Shown one piece after another: positions 25,928 to 35,753 of a stretch of 64,000 nt of DNA. The translations under genes and the position numbers were made by a program. Numbering within the stretch: the first letter of the stretch is position 1; every line of letters begins with the position of its first letter. The DNA is taken from the NCBI GenBank assembly GCA_002354335.1, contig DELI01000004.1:102195-166194 (forward strand), written 5' to 3'. Origin of the DNA: Sphingobacterium sp. UBA2700 (GTDB lineage: Bacteria; Bacteroidota; Bacteroidia; Sphingobacteriales; Sphingobacteriaceae). The notes beneath the pieces were generated by a model. It ran no database searches. It was not told the DNA's origin and saw nothing but the letters and a program-made list of their open reading frames with translations.

Positions 25928-26977
25928 TATGCTGAATTTATATCTAATGGTGCTTTGAAATTCCTCACCTGGCTTTAAAATAACAGAAGGGAAGTTGGCA
26001 TGGTTCGGGCTATCCGGATAATGTTGCGCTTCGAAACAAAGTCCGCCATATCTTAAATACTTGTGCCCTGATTTTCCTACATCGTCGGCTAAGAAATTCC
26101 CTGCATAAAGATGTATTCCCGGTTCTGTCGTAAATACTTCCAATAGTACACCACTTTCTTTCGAATAAGCCGATGCTACGGCAACCGTTGGAGGTTGATT
26201 GTTGACAAAGGTATGGTCAAAGCCGCCTGCATAGCGCAACTGTGCTTCATTACTATCGATATAGTCGACAATTTTTTTGGCTTGTCTAAAATCTAACGCC
26301 GTTCCTTCTACCGGGAATATTTCGCCGGTTGGCACCTGGTTTTCATCAATAGGGACAAATTCTTCCGAATTGATGAATATTTCATGGTTCAGGACATCGC
26401 CATTCCCTTCTCCGTTGAGGTTGAAGTAGGCATGGTTAGTAAAGTTGATGATCGTCGGGGCGTCAGTTGAAGCTCTGAAATGGATAACTATCTCATTTTC
26501 GTTGGTCAGCTCATACGAAACCATGGTTTTTAATTCGCCTGGAAATCCTTCTTCACCATCAGGGGAGATATAATAGAAATCCACCACCTTTTTAAAGCTG
26601 ACCTGTCTGTCCCACACGCGGTTATGGAAGCCTCCCGGTCCTCCATGTAAACTATTGCTGCCATTATTCTTCGCTAAAGTATATTCCTGCTCATTGAGCG
26701 TGAACTTTCCATTTGCAATTCTGTTACAAAAGCGGCCTACGGTAGCACCGTGATAAGGTTCTTGCGCGTTCAGATAGCCGTCCATACTCGAGAATCCGAG
26801 CACGACATCGATTAAGTTGCCGAACTTATCGGGCACCAAAGCACTTACCAGTCTGGCACCGTAGTCTGTGAGGGCTACCTGCATGCCTGCTCGGTTGGTA
26901 AGTGTGATCAGATGGGTATTCTTACCCTGGATACGGCTTTCAAAATCTTTTTTCTCGGGGAGTTTATAAACAGTCAT
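25913..26977 (-). CDS. galM: Aldose 1-epimerase (galactose mutarotase)
   Basis: Interconverts alpha and beta anomers of aldoses such as galactose. Family motifs: NRAGMQVALTDYGARLVSALVPDK, GATVGRFCNRIANGKF with the substrate-binding Arg, NFTNHAYFNLNGEG with the catalytic His, and a late EPGIHLYAGNFL plus CFEAQHYPDSPNHANFP. The frame is open to ATG 27046, which would add a hydrophobic N-terminal helix. The ATG at 26977 (MTVYKLPEKKDF, 354 aa) fits the usual cytoplasmic enzyme better, but a membrane-anchored long form is possible. Confidence 0.9.
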   Translation of the reverse strand: MTVYKLPEKKDFESRIQGKNTHLITLTNRAGMQVALTDYGARLVSALVPDKFGNLIDVVLGFSSMDGYLNAQEPYHGATVGRFCNRIANGKFTLNEQEYTLAKNNGSNSLHGGPGGFHNRVWDRQVSFKKVVDFYYISPDGEEGFPGELKTMVSYELTNENEIVIHFRASTDAPTIINFTNHAYFNLNGEGNGDVLNHEIFINSEEFVPIDENQVPTGEIFPVEGTALDFRQAKKIVDYIDSNEAQLRYAGGFDHTFVNNQPPTVAVASAYSKESGVLLEVFTTEPGIHLYAGNFLADDVGKSGHKYLRYGGLCFEAQHYPDSPNHANFPSVILKPGEEFQSTIRYKFSIKKEV

Positions 26978-27084
26978 TTTACGAAGGATTTCTATCCCTA
27001 AAGATAGCAATAAAGCGATGTTTAGCCAAAAGAAAAACTTGAGCATTCGCTGTGTATTTCGTAAATTAATGGAAAATAAGCGTA

Positions 27085-27558
27085 ATGAAACCCATATATA
27101 CTTATTTCATCACGATAGCCATTCTCTTACTGCTGATTGGCTTTTTTTCCGTCTCGCCGGATTCGGCATTTATCATCGAGCCGAAGGTTGGTTGGGTACT
27201 TGCGGTTCCGTTGAAGGAGACCGTCTTTGCGCTTGCATTCTTTGCTATATTATTCAGCGTGCTTTATCGCTATACGGAGCATTTGCTCTATTCACACCGC
27301 TGGTCGATTATGCATTTCATCTGTTTTGTATGCCTGTCGCTTAATTTCTATACCTGGAATGCGCTGTCTAATCGTTTTGTTATGCGCTTTGAAGAGCTAA
27401 AAGAGAATGCCCAACAGGTGAAGCAATTAGGCGAGATGTTTATGCGTGTCGAGGGTTTTTACAGCATTTCATTTTTCGTTCTTATTTTAATGCAAGGGCT
27501 CTATTTGTTGAATTTATCTGTGGGGATGATTTATCAAAAAAGGGGCGATCTGTCCTAA
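27085..27558 (+). CDS. Four-helix membrane protein, unknown
   Basis: Not recognised. The 157-aa product has hydrophobic helices at about residues 5-24, 40-62, 73-92 and 127-148, with an amphipathic Glu/Gln-rich stretch between the third and fourth (FEELKENAQQVKQLGEMF). It is divergent from galM and 49 nt upstream of dgt, which has its own -7 box in that gap. Confidence 0.6.
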   Translation: MKPIYTYFITIAILLLLIGFFSVSPDSAFIIEPKVGWVLAVPLKETVFALAFFAILFSVLYRYTEHLLYSHRWSIMHFICFVCLSLNFYTWNALSNRFVMRFEELKENAQQVKQLGEMFMRVEGFYSISFFVLILMQGLYLLNLSVGMIYQKRGDLS

Positions 27559-27607
27559 GCTCCCGTTTTTAAAATGTATATTTGCCTAGCAAAATCTGAT
27601 ATTTTTA

Positions 27608-28954
27608 ATGAATTGGAATCAGTTAATTTCGGCAAAGCGCTGGGGATATGAGCATCGGGAGCCAAGCGAACATTTTGACGCCCGCTCGGAATTTCAACGC
27701 GATTACGATCGCCTAATCTTTTCCTCACCTTTTCGTCGTTTACAAAATAAAACCCAGGTTTTTCCACTTCCTGGTGTGGTGTTCGTTCATAACCGATTGA
27801 CCCATAGTTTGGAGGTTGCCTCGGTTGGGCGCTCGCTTGGTCGTTTGGTCTACAATCTTTTGAAGAAGAAGCATCCGAACATTGATCAGGAAGCACCATT
27901 CTTACAGGAAGTAGGCAATATCATTTCAGCAGCCTGTCTATCGCACGACTTGGGCAATCCTGCCTTCGGTCACTCCGGCGAAGCAGCGATTTCTACGTTC
28001 TTCACCGATGGAAAGGGCGTAAAATATCAGGAGATGGTTTCTAAGGAGCAGTGGGCAGACCTGACACATTTTGAAGGGAATGCGAATGCTTTGCGCATTT
28101 TGACGCATGCCTTCAACGGGAAGGACCCGAAAGGTTTTGCCTTGACTTATACCAGTCTTGCTTCCATCGTAAAATATCCTTGCGCGGCAATTGATGGCCA
28201 TGTTAAAGGATCGCATCATCGTAAGAAGTATGGGTTCTTTGATTCAGAGAAAGCAGCTTTCGAGCAGATTGCGGCAGAACTTGGCATCGCTAAAGATCCG
28301 CAGAATCCGAAGGGCTATATGCGCCATCCCTTGGTTTATTTGGTAGAAGCGGCAGATGATATCTGTTATAATATCATTGATTTGGAGGATGCACACCATC
28401 TGAAGATTTTAGCTTATCAAGAGGTTGAAGATCTGTTGTTGCCTTTATGTGCAGGCGAGGATCTGCGTGCGCGTTTGGATAGCTTAGCCGACACGGCCAG
28501 TAAGGTTTCCCTATTGCGAGCAAAAGCAATCAATACATTAATCAATGGCTGTGCGCAAGTATTTGTCGACCGCGAGGAGGATTTTCTCGCCGGCACATTC
28601 GACAAAGCTTTGATGGACGCCTTGAATCCGGATATCGTTGCTCATATGCAGAAGATATCTGATATTTCGGTGAAGCGTATTTATAATGCGCCAACCGTCG
28701 TACAAATTGAAATAGCAGGTTTTAAAGTGATGAACGCTCTTTTGGAAGAGTTTGTTCCCGCTTACCTTAAAACAAATAAATCCATGTTCGATAAAAAGTT
28801 GGTCGCGATGATGCCCGAGCAGTTCCACTCCGAAAAAGAGGATACCTACTCGAAAATCAGAGCAGTGCTCGACTTTGTATCCGGCATGACGGATGTCTAT
28901 GCCGTAGACTTATATAGGAAGATAAAGGGGATTTCTATAGCCTCGTTGGACTAG
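27608..28954 (+). CDS. dgt: Deoxyguanosinetriphosphate triphosphohydrolase-like protein
   Basis: HD-domain dNTP triphosphohydrolase releasing tripolyphosphate, thought to control dNTP pools. The 448-aa sequence has the metal-binding pattern RLTHSLEVASVGRS (about residues 62-75), CLSHDLGNPAFGHSGE (about 115-130), and a later VEAADDICYNIIDLEDA. A -7 box TATATTTG at 27577-27584 precedes it by about 24 nt. Its TAG stop is the first triplet of a 34-bp dispersed repeat. Confidence 0.9.
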   Translation: MNWNQLISAKRWGYEHREPSEHFDARSEFQRDYDRLIFSSPFRRLQNKTQVFPLPGVVFVHNRLTHSLEVASVGRSLGRLVYNLLKKKHPNIDQEAPFLQEVGNIISAACLSHDLGNPAFGHSGEAAISTFFTDGKGVKYQEMVSKEQWADLTHFEGNANALRILTHAFNGKDPKGFALTYTSLASIVKYPCAAIDGHVKGSHHRKKYGFFDSEKAAFEQIAAELGIAKDPQNPKGYMRHPLVYLVEAADDICYNIIDLEDAHHLKILAYQEVEDLLLPLCAGEDLRARLDSLADTASKVSLLRAKAINTLINGCAQVFVDREEDFLAGTFDKALMDALNPDIVAHMQKISDISVKRIYNAPTVVQIEIAGFKVMNALLEEFVPAYLKTNKSMFDKKLVAMMPEQFHSEKEDTYSKIRAVLDFVSGMTDVYAVDLYRKIKGISIASLD

Positions 28955-29064
28955 TATTTAGTAGTTAGTATTTAGTAGTTAGACCTATGCTGGCTACTAT
29001 TTCGTTAGCATTTGGTGATTAGTAGTTCTGGGTCTTAATACTAAATACTAACTACTAAATACTA
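28952..29064. repeat. Hairpin element with 34-bp near-perfect inverted TAG-rich repeats
   Basis: The left arm 28952-28985 starts TAGTATTTAGTAGTTAG and ends GACC. The right arm 29031-29064 is its near-perfect reverse complement. A 45-nt centre separates them. Single arms recur at 16663-16696 and 51756-51789. It fills the dgt-topB gap and supplies the dgt stop codon. Confidence 0.85.
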
Positions 29065-29083
29065 CCAAAGTTTCTACAGTAAA

Positions 29084-31195
29084 ATGAAAGTAGTAATAGC
29101 AGAGAAACCCTCCGTTGCGCGCGATTTGGCGAGAGTTATGGGCGCCAAGGAGGTTAAAGATGGATATATTGCCGGGAATGGGTATGCTTTTACCTATGCT
29201 TTTGGGCATTTGGTGCAGTTGTGTACTCCGCAGGCCTATGGATTTCACAATTGGTCGATGAAGAATCTGCCGATTATTCCGGCGCAGTTTGCGTTGGAGG
29301 TGAAGAAGGTCCGTAAGGATGGGAAGCAGATGGATGATGCGGGTGCTTTGAAGCAGCTGAACACCATCAAATGGTTATTGGAGCAGGCAGAAGAGATTAT
29401 TGTGGCGACGGATGCCGGGCGCGAAGGGGAGTTGATCTTTCGCAATATCTATTATTATTTAAAATCGAATATACCGTTCAAGCGTTTGTGGATTTCTTCG
29501 CAAACGGATAAGGCCATTAAGGAAGGTTTTGCCAACCTGAAGGAGGGCACGGAGTACGACAGCTTATATATGTCGGCTCGCTCGCGCTCGGAATCGGATT
29601 GGTTGATTGGGATCAATGCTACACAAGCGTTGACCTTAGCTGCTGGCAATAAGGGATTGCTGTCTTTAGGTCGGGTGCAGACGCCTACATTGGCGATGAT
29701 CTGCTCTCGGTATTTAGAGAACAAGGATTTTAAGCCGCAGGCTTTTTATAAGATACAGGCGGGCTTCGAGAAGGAGGGCATACAGTTTAAGGCGACTTCC
29801 AACAAAATCGATAAGAAGGATCTTGCTGAGGAGACGATTGCGAAGATTCAGGTGGGGAGCACTGCGAAGGTCGTAAATGTGGAAGCGAAGGAGACCAAGG
29901 AACAGCCACCTTTACTTTTCGATTTGACCTCCTTGCAACAGGACGCGAATAAGAAGTGGGGCTATTCTGCCGATCAGACCTTGAGCATCGCGCAGACCTT
30001 GTATGAGAAGAAAGTCATTACTTATCCGCGTACGGGTTCTCGCTATATCGGTGAAGACATTTTCGAGAAGATCGACGAATTATTCCAGCATCTAGCAGAT
30101 ACCGCGCAGGAGAGCATTGCACTAATCTCTAAGAATTTGATTGGAGCTAGGCTAAACAAGCGTTCTGTGGATGATAAGAAGGTAACAGATCACCATGCGC
30201 TATTGGTTACGGATGAGAAACCCGGGCCGATGCCTATGGATCAGCAGAACATCTATAATATGATCGCCAAGCGGATGGTGGAGAGCTTTTCGGAGGTCTG
30301 CTTGAAAGATATTACAACGGTGACCATCGATGCTGCCGGCGTGGAATTGATTGCGAAGGGGACTGTTATCCGACAATATGGCTGGCGCTTATCTGCCGAT
30401 CAGATCGAAGCGCCCGATGAGGATAAGAATACCGATGATCAGGATAATGAGAATGCGCAATTACCAAAGCTTACGGCGGAAGAATTGTTGGAAATATTGA
30501 CCTTGGAGCTGGCCGAGCGTTTTACGAAAGCAAGGCCAATTCATACGGAGGCTTCCTTGCTGAAGGCGATGGAAACCTCAGGCAAGGAGATTGAAGACGA
30601 TGAGATGCGTCAGGCGATGAAAGACTGCGGTTTGGGAACTCCTGCAACTCGCGCAGCGACGATCGAGACTTTATTTCAACGGGATTACATCAAGCGGGAT
30701 AAAAAGAAGCTGATCCCGACGGAGAAAGGATTGGCGGTTTATTACTTAGTGAAAGATCGTTCGATTGCGAAAGTTACGCTGACCGGTAAGTGGGAGCAGA
30801 AGCTGGAAGAGATGCGCGCTAATAAGGTGAGCTACGATGTGTTTATGAAGCACATCAAAGATTATACAGTGAAGATTACTTCGGAGTTGATGCAGTTGCG
30901 GGTAGCGATAGCGCATGAGGAGTTGAAGCCACAGCAAAAGGGGAAGATTAAATGTCCGAAATGTTCGGCGGGTCAGGTGCAATTGTATGATAAGGTGGCA
31001 CAATGCGACCATTATGCTAGAGGCTGTGATTTTAAGATATGGAGGACATTGCACGGGGTATTCCTGGATGAGAAGGAGATGAAGAGTCTTTTGGAGAAAG
31101 GGAAGACTTCCGAACTGAAGGGCTTGAAGAATACGGATGGCTCCATGGTGAATGCTTCTTTATTGTTGGAAAATTTTAAAGCGGTTATTGGCTAA
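29084..31195 (+). CDS. topB: DNA topoisomerase III
   Basis: Type IA topoisomerase that relaxes and decatenates DNA by single-strand passage. The N-terminal Toprim domain begins MKVVIAEKPSVARDLARVM and has ATDAGREGELIFR (about residues 110-122). The active-site tyrosine is in ITYPRTGSRYIGED (about 310). A C-terminal four-Cys zinc motif (KCPKCSAGQ, then QCDHYARGCDFKIW) lies at about 620-650. At 703 aa it is normal length. It starts 20 nt after the hairpin repeat element. Confidence 0.95.
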   Translation: MKVVIAEKPSVARDLARVMGAKEVKDGYIAGNGYAFTYAFGHLVQLCTPQAYGFHNWSMKNLPIIPAQFALEVKKVRKDGKQMDDAGALKQLNTIKWLLEQAEEIIVATDAGREGELIFRNIYYYLKSNIPFKRLWISSQTDKAIKEGFANLKEGTEYDSLYMSARSRSESDWLIGINATQALTLAAGNKGLLSLGRVQTPTLAMICSRYLENKDFKPQAFYKIQAGFEKEGIQFKATSNKIDKKDLAEETIAKIQVGSTAKVVNVEAKETKEQPPLLFDLTSLQQDANKKWGYSADQTLSIAQTLYEKKVITYPRTGSRYIGEDIFEKIDELFQHLADTAQESIALISKNLIGARLNKRSVDDKKVTDHHALLVTDEKPGPMPMDQQNIYNMIAKRMVESFSEVCLKDITTVTIDAAGVELIAKGTVIRQYGWRLSADQIEAPDEDKNTDDQDNENAQLPKLTAEELLEILTLELAERFTKARPIHTEASLLKAMETSGKEIEDDEMRQAMKDCGLGTPATRAATIETLFQRDYIKRDKKKLIPTEKGLAVYYLVKDRSIAKVTLTGKWEQKLEEMRANKVSYDVFMKHIKDYTVKITSELMQLRVAIAHEELKPQQKGKIKCPKCSAGQVQLYDKVAQCDHYARGCDFKIWRTLHGVFLDEKEMKSLLEKGKTSELKGLKNTDGSMVNASLLLENFKAVIG

Positions 31196-31263
31196 GGTCA
31201 TTCGACCGTAATATGTTTTTTCCTATACTTTTCCAATAATCATTTCTATTAACTTTGCGGGCT

Positions 31264-32244
31264 ATGGCAACAAAACTTTACAATCCTTTTTTAGATTTTA
31301 AGTTCGATAATAAAACCTGTTTCTTGACAGGGGAGACATTGCAATCTGAGGATGAGCAGATTCAGGTGTTCCCGATGTGGATGATGCGTGCTTTTGATCT
31401 GGAGGAGAAGCCTTTCAAGATGCTTGATGAGAGCTTTAGTACCTATAAAAAGCTGCAGCTTCCCTGTTCTACAAGGGCTGCCGCGGCTATCGCAGCGGTG
31501 GATCGTTTGGTTGAGCATGCTGTAGAGCAGGGCTATGAAGCTGTTCGCCAACTCGATCAGGAAGTTTTGTTTCAGTGGATTGGAAAGATACTCTATGGGG
31601 TAGTTTTTAATGAAATACAGGCGGGTATCCGTCAGGCAGTAATGACCGGTGAGGAGCTGAATTTCTCGCAAGCCTTAGTTCTGAAATTCAGGAACCTGCA
31701 TGCCATGCTGCAGTCTATGGTAATCCCAATGGAGTTTGAGCATAAGAATCCATTTACTATTGAGGTTTTCCATGTTGATAATGCCGAAGATACCTTCCTA
31801 TACCGTGATGAAATCAATACCCTGATTTTCTCCTTGCGGATGAAAGACTTTGGCTTGATTGCTACGCTTCAGGATAACGGAACAAATGCGATTTACCATG
31901 AAGAGGCCTTGGCTTTAACAAAGGGTAAGAAGTTGCATCCGGTTCAATTTGAAGAGATCGGTGCCAAGTATTTTTATACGGCCTACTTATTTAACCGATT
32001 GCCTGAATACACCTATATGGAGGTTGGCGACAAGGTATATGTAGAGCCGATGCCACTGAACGACTGGACGATGAAGCCGATATTTGATAACTGGCAAGCG
32101 AAGACCTATGGTCAGGTTTTGGAGAACTTCTGGAAACCTTGGGGCTATACCTTGTTTGAGATTATAAAGGATCCTGAAAATCCGATGAGTTTTATTAAGG
32201 ACGGTGAGGGGAAGTTTAATACCGTTGATGATCTTCCTCGTTAA
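31264..32244 (+). CDS. Conserved hypothetical protein, 326 aa
   Basis: Not recognised. A soluble-looking 326-aa protein with no signal peptide or transmembrane helix. It begins with a short segment containing CFLTGE and continues mostly helical (AAAAIAAVDRLVEHAVEQGYEAVRQ). The C-terminal half is rich in aromatic residues. A -7-like box TAACTTTG at 31250-31257 lies 7 nt before the ATG. A TTG at 31255 is in frame but overlaps the box, so the ATG is preferred. It is followed 18 nt later by the TonB-C-like gene, possibly co-transcribed. Confidence 0.6.
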   Translation: MATKLYNPFLDFKFDNKTCFLTGETLQSEDEQIQVFPMWMMRAFDLEEKPFKMLDESFSTYKKLQLPCSTRAAAAIAAVDRLVEHAVEQGYEAVRQLDQEVLFQWIGKILYGVVFNEIQAGIRQAVMTGEELNFSQALVLKFRNLHAMLQSMVIPMEFEHKNPFTIEVFHVDNAEDTFLYRDEINTLIFSLRMKDFGLIATLQDNGTNAIYHEEALALTKGKKLHPVQFEEIGAKYFYTAYLFNRLPEYTYMEVGDKVYVEPMPLNDWTMKPIFDNWQAKTYGQVLENFWKPWGYTLFEIIKDPENPMSFIKDGEGKFNTVDDLPR

Positions 32245-32262
32245 TTTTTCGTAAATTTAAAA

Positions 32263-32703
32263 ATGATACATATTATTCTCACTTCCATTGCCTTATTATT
32301 TGTTTCCTTGGCATTCGCTCAGGAGCGTGTGGAAAGTGTGGAGATCGACACAAGTATTGTCCGCAATGTGGACAAGGTTCCGGAGTTTGTTGGTGGCGTT
32401 TCGGCATGGTCGAGTTTCATAAGCCGAAGCTTTGATGCTTATGACGTTATATCGCAGCTAGACAGCACGGACTATGTTGATTTCGGGATTCGACAAACGG
32501 CGATTATGGAATTTACGGTTTGCGAGGATGGATCTATTTGTGATATCCGCGTAGCGAATGAAGATAAAATAAGTCCTGCTTTCGCAAAGGAAGTCTTAAG
32601 AGTCATGAAGCGCTCGCCGAAGTGGCATCCAGGATTAAAAAATGAAAAGGCCGTGAGGACAAGAATTCGGCAGAATATCGTTGGAGATTTTGAATTAAAA
32701 TAA
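32263..32703 (+). CDS. Exported TonB C-terminal-like protein
   Basis: A 146-aa protein with a signal peptide (about residues 1-18, ending AFAQ) and a single domain resembling the TonB C-terminal fold: IRQTAIMEFTVCEDGSICDIRVAN, then VLRVMKRSPKWHPGLKNEKAVRTRIRQNIVGDFEL. There is no transmembrane anchor or Pro-rich spacer, so it is not a working TonB energy transducer by itself. Bacteroidota carry many such stand-alone domains with unknown roles. It converges with uvrA through a shared terminator. Confidence 0.7.
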   Translation: MIHIILTSIALLFVSLAFAQERVESVEIDTSIVRNVDKVPEFVGGVSAWSSFISRSFDAYDVISQLDSTDYVDFGIRQTAIMEFTVCEDGSICDIRVANEDKISPAFAKEVLRVMKRSPKWHPGLKNEKAVRTRIRQNIVGDFELK

Positions 32704-32744
32704 AAAATATACCCTTAGTGATTAGCTAAGGGTATATTTTTTTG
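32704..32744. terminator. Bidirectional terminator between the TonB-C-like gene and uvrA
   Basis: AAATATACCCTTAG pairs with CTAAGGGTATATTT around a 7-nt loop, with A and T runs outside. Confidence 0.85.
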
Positions 32745-32757
32745 TATAGTTGGGATG

Positions 32758-35601
32758 TTATCCTTTCATTTCCAATTTAAGGAATCTTCCGGTTTCAGAG
32801 TTCTTCTGCTTGATCAATCCTTCTGGCGTACCTTGGAACAATACTGTTCCACCGTTCTTTCCACCTTCCGGTCCCATATCGATTACCCAGTCTGCCGCTT
32901 TGATGACATCTAGGTTGTGCTCAATGATGAGAATGGAGTTTCCACGGTCTACCAGACGATTAATAACACCCAATAGAACATTGACATCTTCAAAATGCAG
33001 CCCCGTAGTAGGTTCGTCCAGGATGTAGAATGTCTTTCCGGTATCTTTCTTCGATAGTTCTGTCGCAAGCTTTACACGCTGCGCTTCACCACCCGATAGG
33101 GTTGTAGACGACTGTCCTAAGGTGATATATCCTAATCCGACATCCTGCAAGGTTTTGATCTTGCGGTAAATGGAAGGGATGTTCTCAAAGAAGGTCACGG
33201 CGTCGTCTATGCTCATGTCTAATACATCAGCAATCGATTTTCCGCGATAGCGAACTTCTAGGGTTTCTCGGTTATAGCGTTTGCCATGGCAGGTTTCACA
33301 AGGAACTTGAACGTCTGGTAGGAAGTTCATTTCAATAATCTTCATACCGGCTCCCTGACAGGTTTCGCAACGTCCGCCTTTCACATTGAAGGAGAAGCGC
33401 CCTGGCTTATATCCTCTAATCTTCGATTCAGGAAGCTGCACATATAGTGCTCTGATGTCTGAGAATACGCCGGTATAAGTCGAAGGGTTGGAACGTGGCG
33501 TACGTCCAATTGGCGATTGGTCGATTTCAATCACCTTATCGATATGTTCTAATCCTTCAATTTTCTTGTATGGCAGCGGCTTTGCCTTTGCTCTGAAGAA
33601 ATGATGGTTTAAGATCGGGTAGAGTGTATTGGTGATAACCGATGACTTTCCGGAGCCTGATACGCCTGTTACAAGCACTAATTTGCCTAAAGGTATATCA
33701 ATATCCACATTCTTTAAGTTGTGCCCTGTGGCGCCCTTTAAAGTCAGGCTATGTCCATTACCTTCGCGACGTTTCTCTGGAACTGTTACTTCTTTCTTGC
33801 CATTTAGGTAGGCTGCGGTCAAGGAGTCTGCTTTCAGGATATCTTCGGCAGTACCCTCTGCTACGACTTTACCTCCGTAAAGTCCTGCTGCAGGCCCCAT
33901 ATCGATTACATAATCCGCATTGAGGATCATGTCTTTGTCATGCTCCACAACCAATACCGAGTTTCCGATATCACGTAAGTTCTTTAAAGCATTAATGAGT
34001 CTTTCGTTGTCTCTTTGGTGTAAACCGATACTCGGCTCATCGAGGATATACAATACATTCACCAACTGCGAACCAATCTGTGTTGCCAGTCGAATACGCT
34101 GGGCTTCACCACCGGATAGACTTTTGGAACTGCGATTAAGTGTCAAGTAGTTCAAGCCTACATCTAACAAGAAGCCTAATCGGGTTCTGATTTCTTTGAT
34201 GATCTCTGTCGCAATGACGACCTGACGCTCATTTAGTCTTTCTTCTAAGCCATCAAACCAGTCATTTAGGGCAACGATATCTAATGCTGAAAGCTCAGCG
34301 ATGTTTTTGTTGTCAATCTTAAAATGCAATGATTCCACTTTCAACCGATCGCCATGGCAGGACGGACAAACCACCTGCGTACGGAAGTCTTCTAAAGCGG
34401 GACTCTCATCGGAGTATTTTCCGCTCATCTCTTCGAGAAGCTTGAAGATGCCGGCGAATTGAATCTTATACTCACGTGCTCCGTAAGAGCCATAAGACAC
34501 CGTTAGGGAGATAGGTTCTTCCTCTCCAAAGAGCAACATATCGATGATTTCATCCGACAGCTTTTCTACCGGCGTGGTTAATGAGAAGTCGTATTTCTTA
34601 GCCACGGCCTTGAGTACCGCGAAGTTCCAGGACTCACGAAGTGGTCCCAGCGGCACAATAGCACCTTTTTGTATGCTTAATGACTTATCTGGAATGACGA
34701 TGTTCTTGTCGATCTCGAAGATATAGCCGAGGCCATCGCACTTCGGACAAGCCCCATAGGGAGAGTTGAAGGAGAAGGTATTGGGCTGCGGTTCATCATA
34801 AGAGATACCGGATTCCGCATCCATTAAATATCGGCTGAAGAACTGTTCTTTGTTCTCTTTATTGGCAATCTTGATAATACCTTTGGCGGTCTTCAAGGCT
34901 TGACCAATCGAGGTGTATAGACGCTTTCTGGAATCTTTTTCAACCAGGATGCGGTCAACGACGATCTCAATATCGTGTATCTTGTAGCGGTCAACCTGCA
35001 TCTTAGCAACTAAGTCTAAGATTTCTCCATCTACTCGAACCTTCGTATAGCCTTGTTTTCTGATCTGCTCAAAGAGTTCGCGATAATGTCCTTTACGTCC
35101 TTTTACCACAGGCGCAAGAATGTAGATTCCTTCGCCATCAAATTCCTTAAGAATACGGTCTGTGATTTCATCGTCAGACATCCGTTCCATCTTCTTCCCC
35201 GATACGTAGGAGAATGCCTCACTGACGCGCGCATAGAATAGACGTAGAAAGTCGTAGATCTCCGTAATAGTGCCTACAGTAGAGCGCGGGTTCTTGGAAG
35301 TTGTCTTTTGCTCGATCGAGATAACGGGGCTTAAACCAGATATCTTATCGACATCCGGGCGCTCCATTCCTCCTAAGAACTGTCGGCTATATGCAGAGAA
35401 TGTCTCCATATAACGACGCTGCCCCTCCGCATAGATGGTATCAAAGGCTAGGGATGATTTACCACTGCCACTTAATCCCGTAATTACAACAAGTTGATTT
35501 CTCGGAAAGGATACATCTATGTTTTTTAGGTTGTGCTCGCGTGCTCCAAATACTTCAACTTCGCTCTGATCTCCTAGGTCTACTACTTTATGTTGGGCCA
35601 T
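32758..35601 (-). CDS. uvrA: Excinuclease ABC subunit A
   Basis: DNA damage sensor of nucleotide excision repair. The 947-aa protein has two ABC modules. Walker A motifs are GLSGSGKSS (about residue 37) and GVSGSGKSS (about 650). ABC signatures are LSGGEAQRIRLA (about 500) and LSGGEAQRVKLA (about 840). Zinc-binding CPxC/CxxC pairs are in CPSCHGDRL and CETCQGAGM. Start: ATG at 35601 (MAQHKVVDLG); TTG at 35622 is open but unlikely. A -7 box TAACTTTG lies on the minus strand at 35627-35634. Confidence 0.97.
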   Translation of the reverse strand: MAQHKVVDLGDQSEVEVFGAREHNLKNIDVSFPRNQLVVITGLSGSGKSSLAFDTIYAEGQRRYMETFSAYSRQFLGGMERPDVDKISGLSPVISIEQKTTSKNPRSTVGTITEIYDFLRLFYARVSEAFSYVSGKKMERMSDDEITDRILKEFDGEGIYILAPVVKGRKGHYRELFEQIRKQGYTKVRVDGEILDLVAKMQVDRYKIHDIEIVVDRILVEKDSRKRLYTSIGQALKTAKGIIKIANKENKEQFFSRYLMDAESGISYDEPQPNTFSFNSPYGACPKCDGLGYIFEIDKNIVIPDKSLSIQKGAIVPLGPLRESWNFAVLKAVAKKYDFSLTTPVEKLSDEIIDMLLFGEEEPISLTVSYGSYGAREYKIQFAGIFKLLEEMSGKYSDESPALEDFRTQVVCPSCHGDRLKVESLHFKIDNKNIAELSALDIVALNDWFDGLEERLNERQVVIATEIIKEIRTRLGFLLDVGLNYLTLNRSSKSLSGGEAQRIRLATQIGSQLVNVLYILDEPSIGLHQRDNERLINALKNLRDIGNSVLVVEHDKDMILNADYVIDMGPAAGLYGGKVVAEGTAEDILKADSLTAAYLNGKKEVTVPEKRREGNGHSLTLKGATGHNLKNVDIDIPLGKLVLVTGVSGSGKSSVITNTLYPILNHHFFRAKAKPLPYKKIEGLEHIDKVIEIDQSPIGRTPRSNPSTYTGVFSDIRALYVQLPESKIRGYKPGRFSFNVKGGRCETCQGAGMKIIEMNFLPDVQVPCETCHGKRYNRETLEVRYRGKSIADVLDMSIDDAVTFFENIPSIYRKIKTLQDVGLGYITLGQSSTTLSGGEAQRVKLATELSKKDTGKTFYILDEPTTGLHFEDVNVLLGVINRLVDRGNSILIIEHNLDVIKAADWVIDMGPEGGKNGGTVLFQGTPEGLIKQKNSETGRFLKLEMKG

Positions 35602-35753
35602 TAATATCTCCGTGTTTTGCAAGATGCAAAGTTACAGATTTTTATAGGAAGATTATTAGCAGCCTCCCTTAAATATGAGTTATAAGTGGTTCCCAAAAAA
35701 GTATTACCTTTATTTAACAAAACGAAAATACACTTTCAGAAAAATAGAGCCAC

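Noticed and set aside
26977..27046. Longer galM start giving a hydrophobic N-terminal helix
   Set aside because: The shorter form has the usual family length and start; the long form was kept only as an alternative in the galM entry.
28952..29064. Insertion sequence or MITE in the dgt-topB gap
   Set aside because: There are long inverted arms, but no transposase and no target-site duplication that I could see, so it is called a hairpin repeat rather than a transposon.
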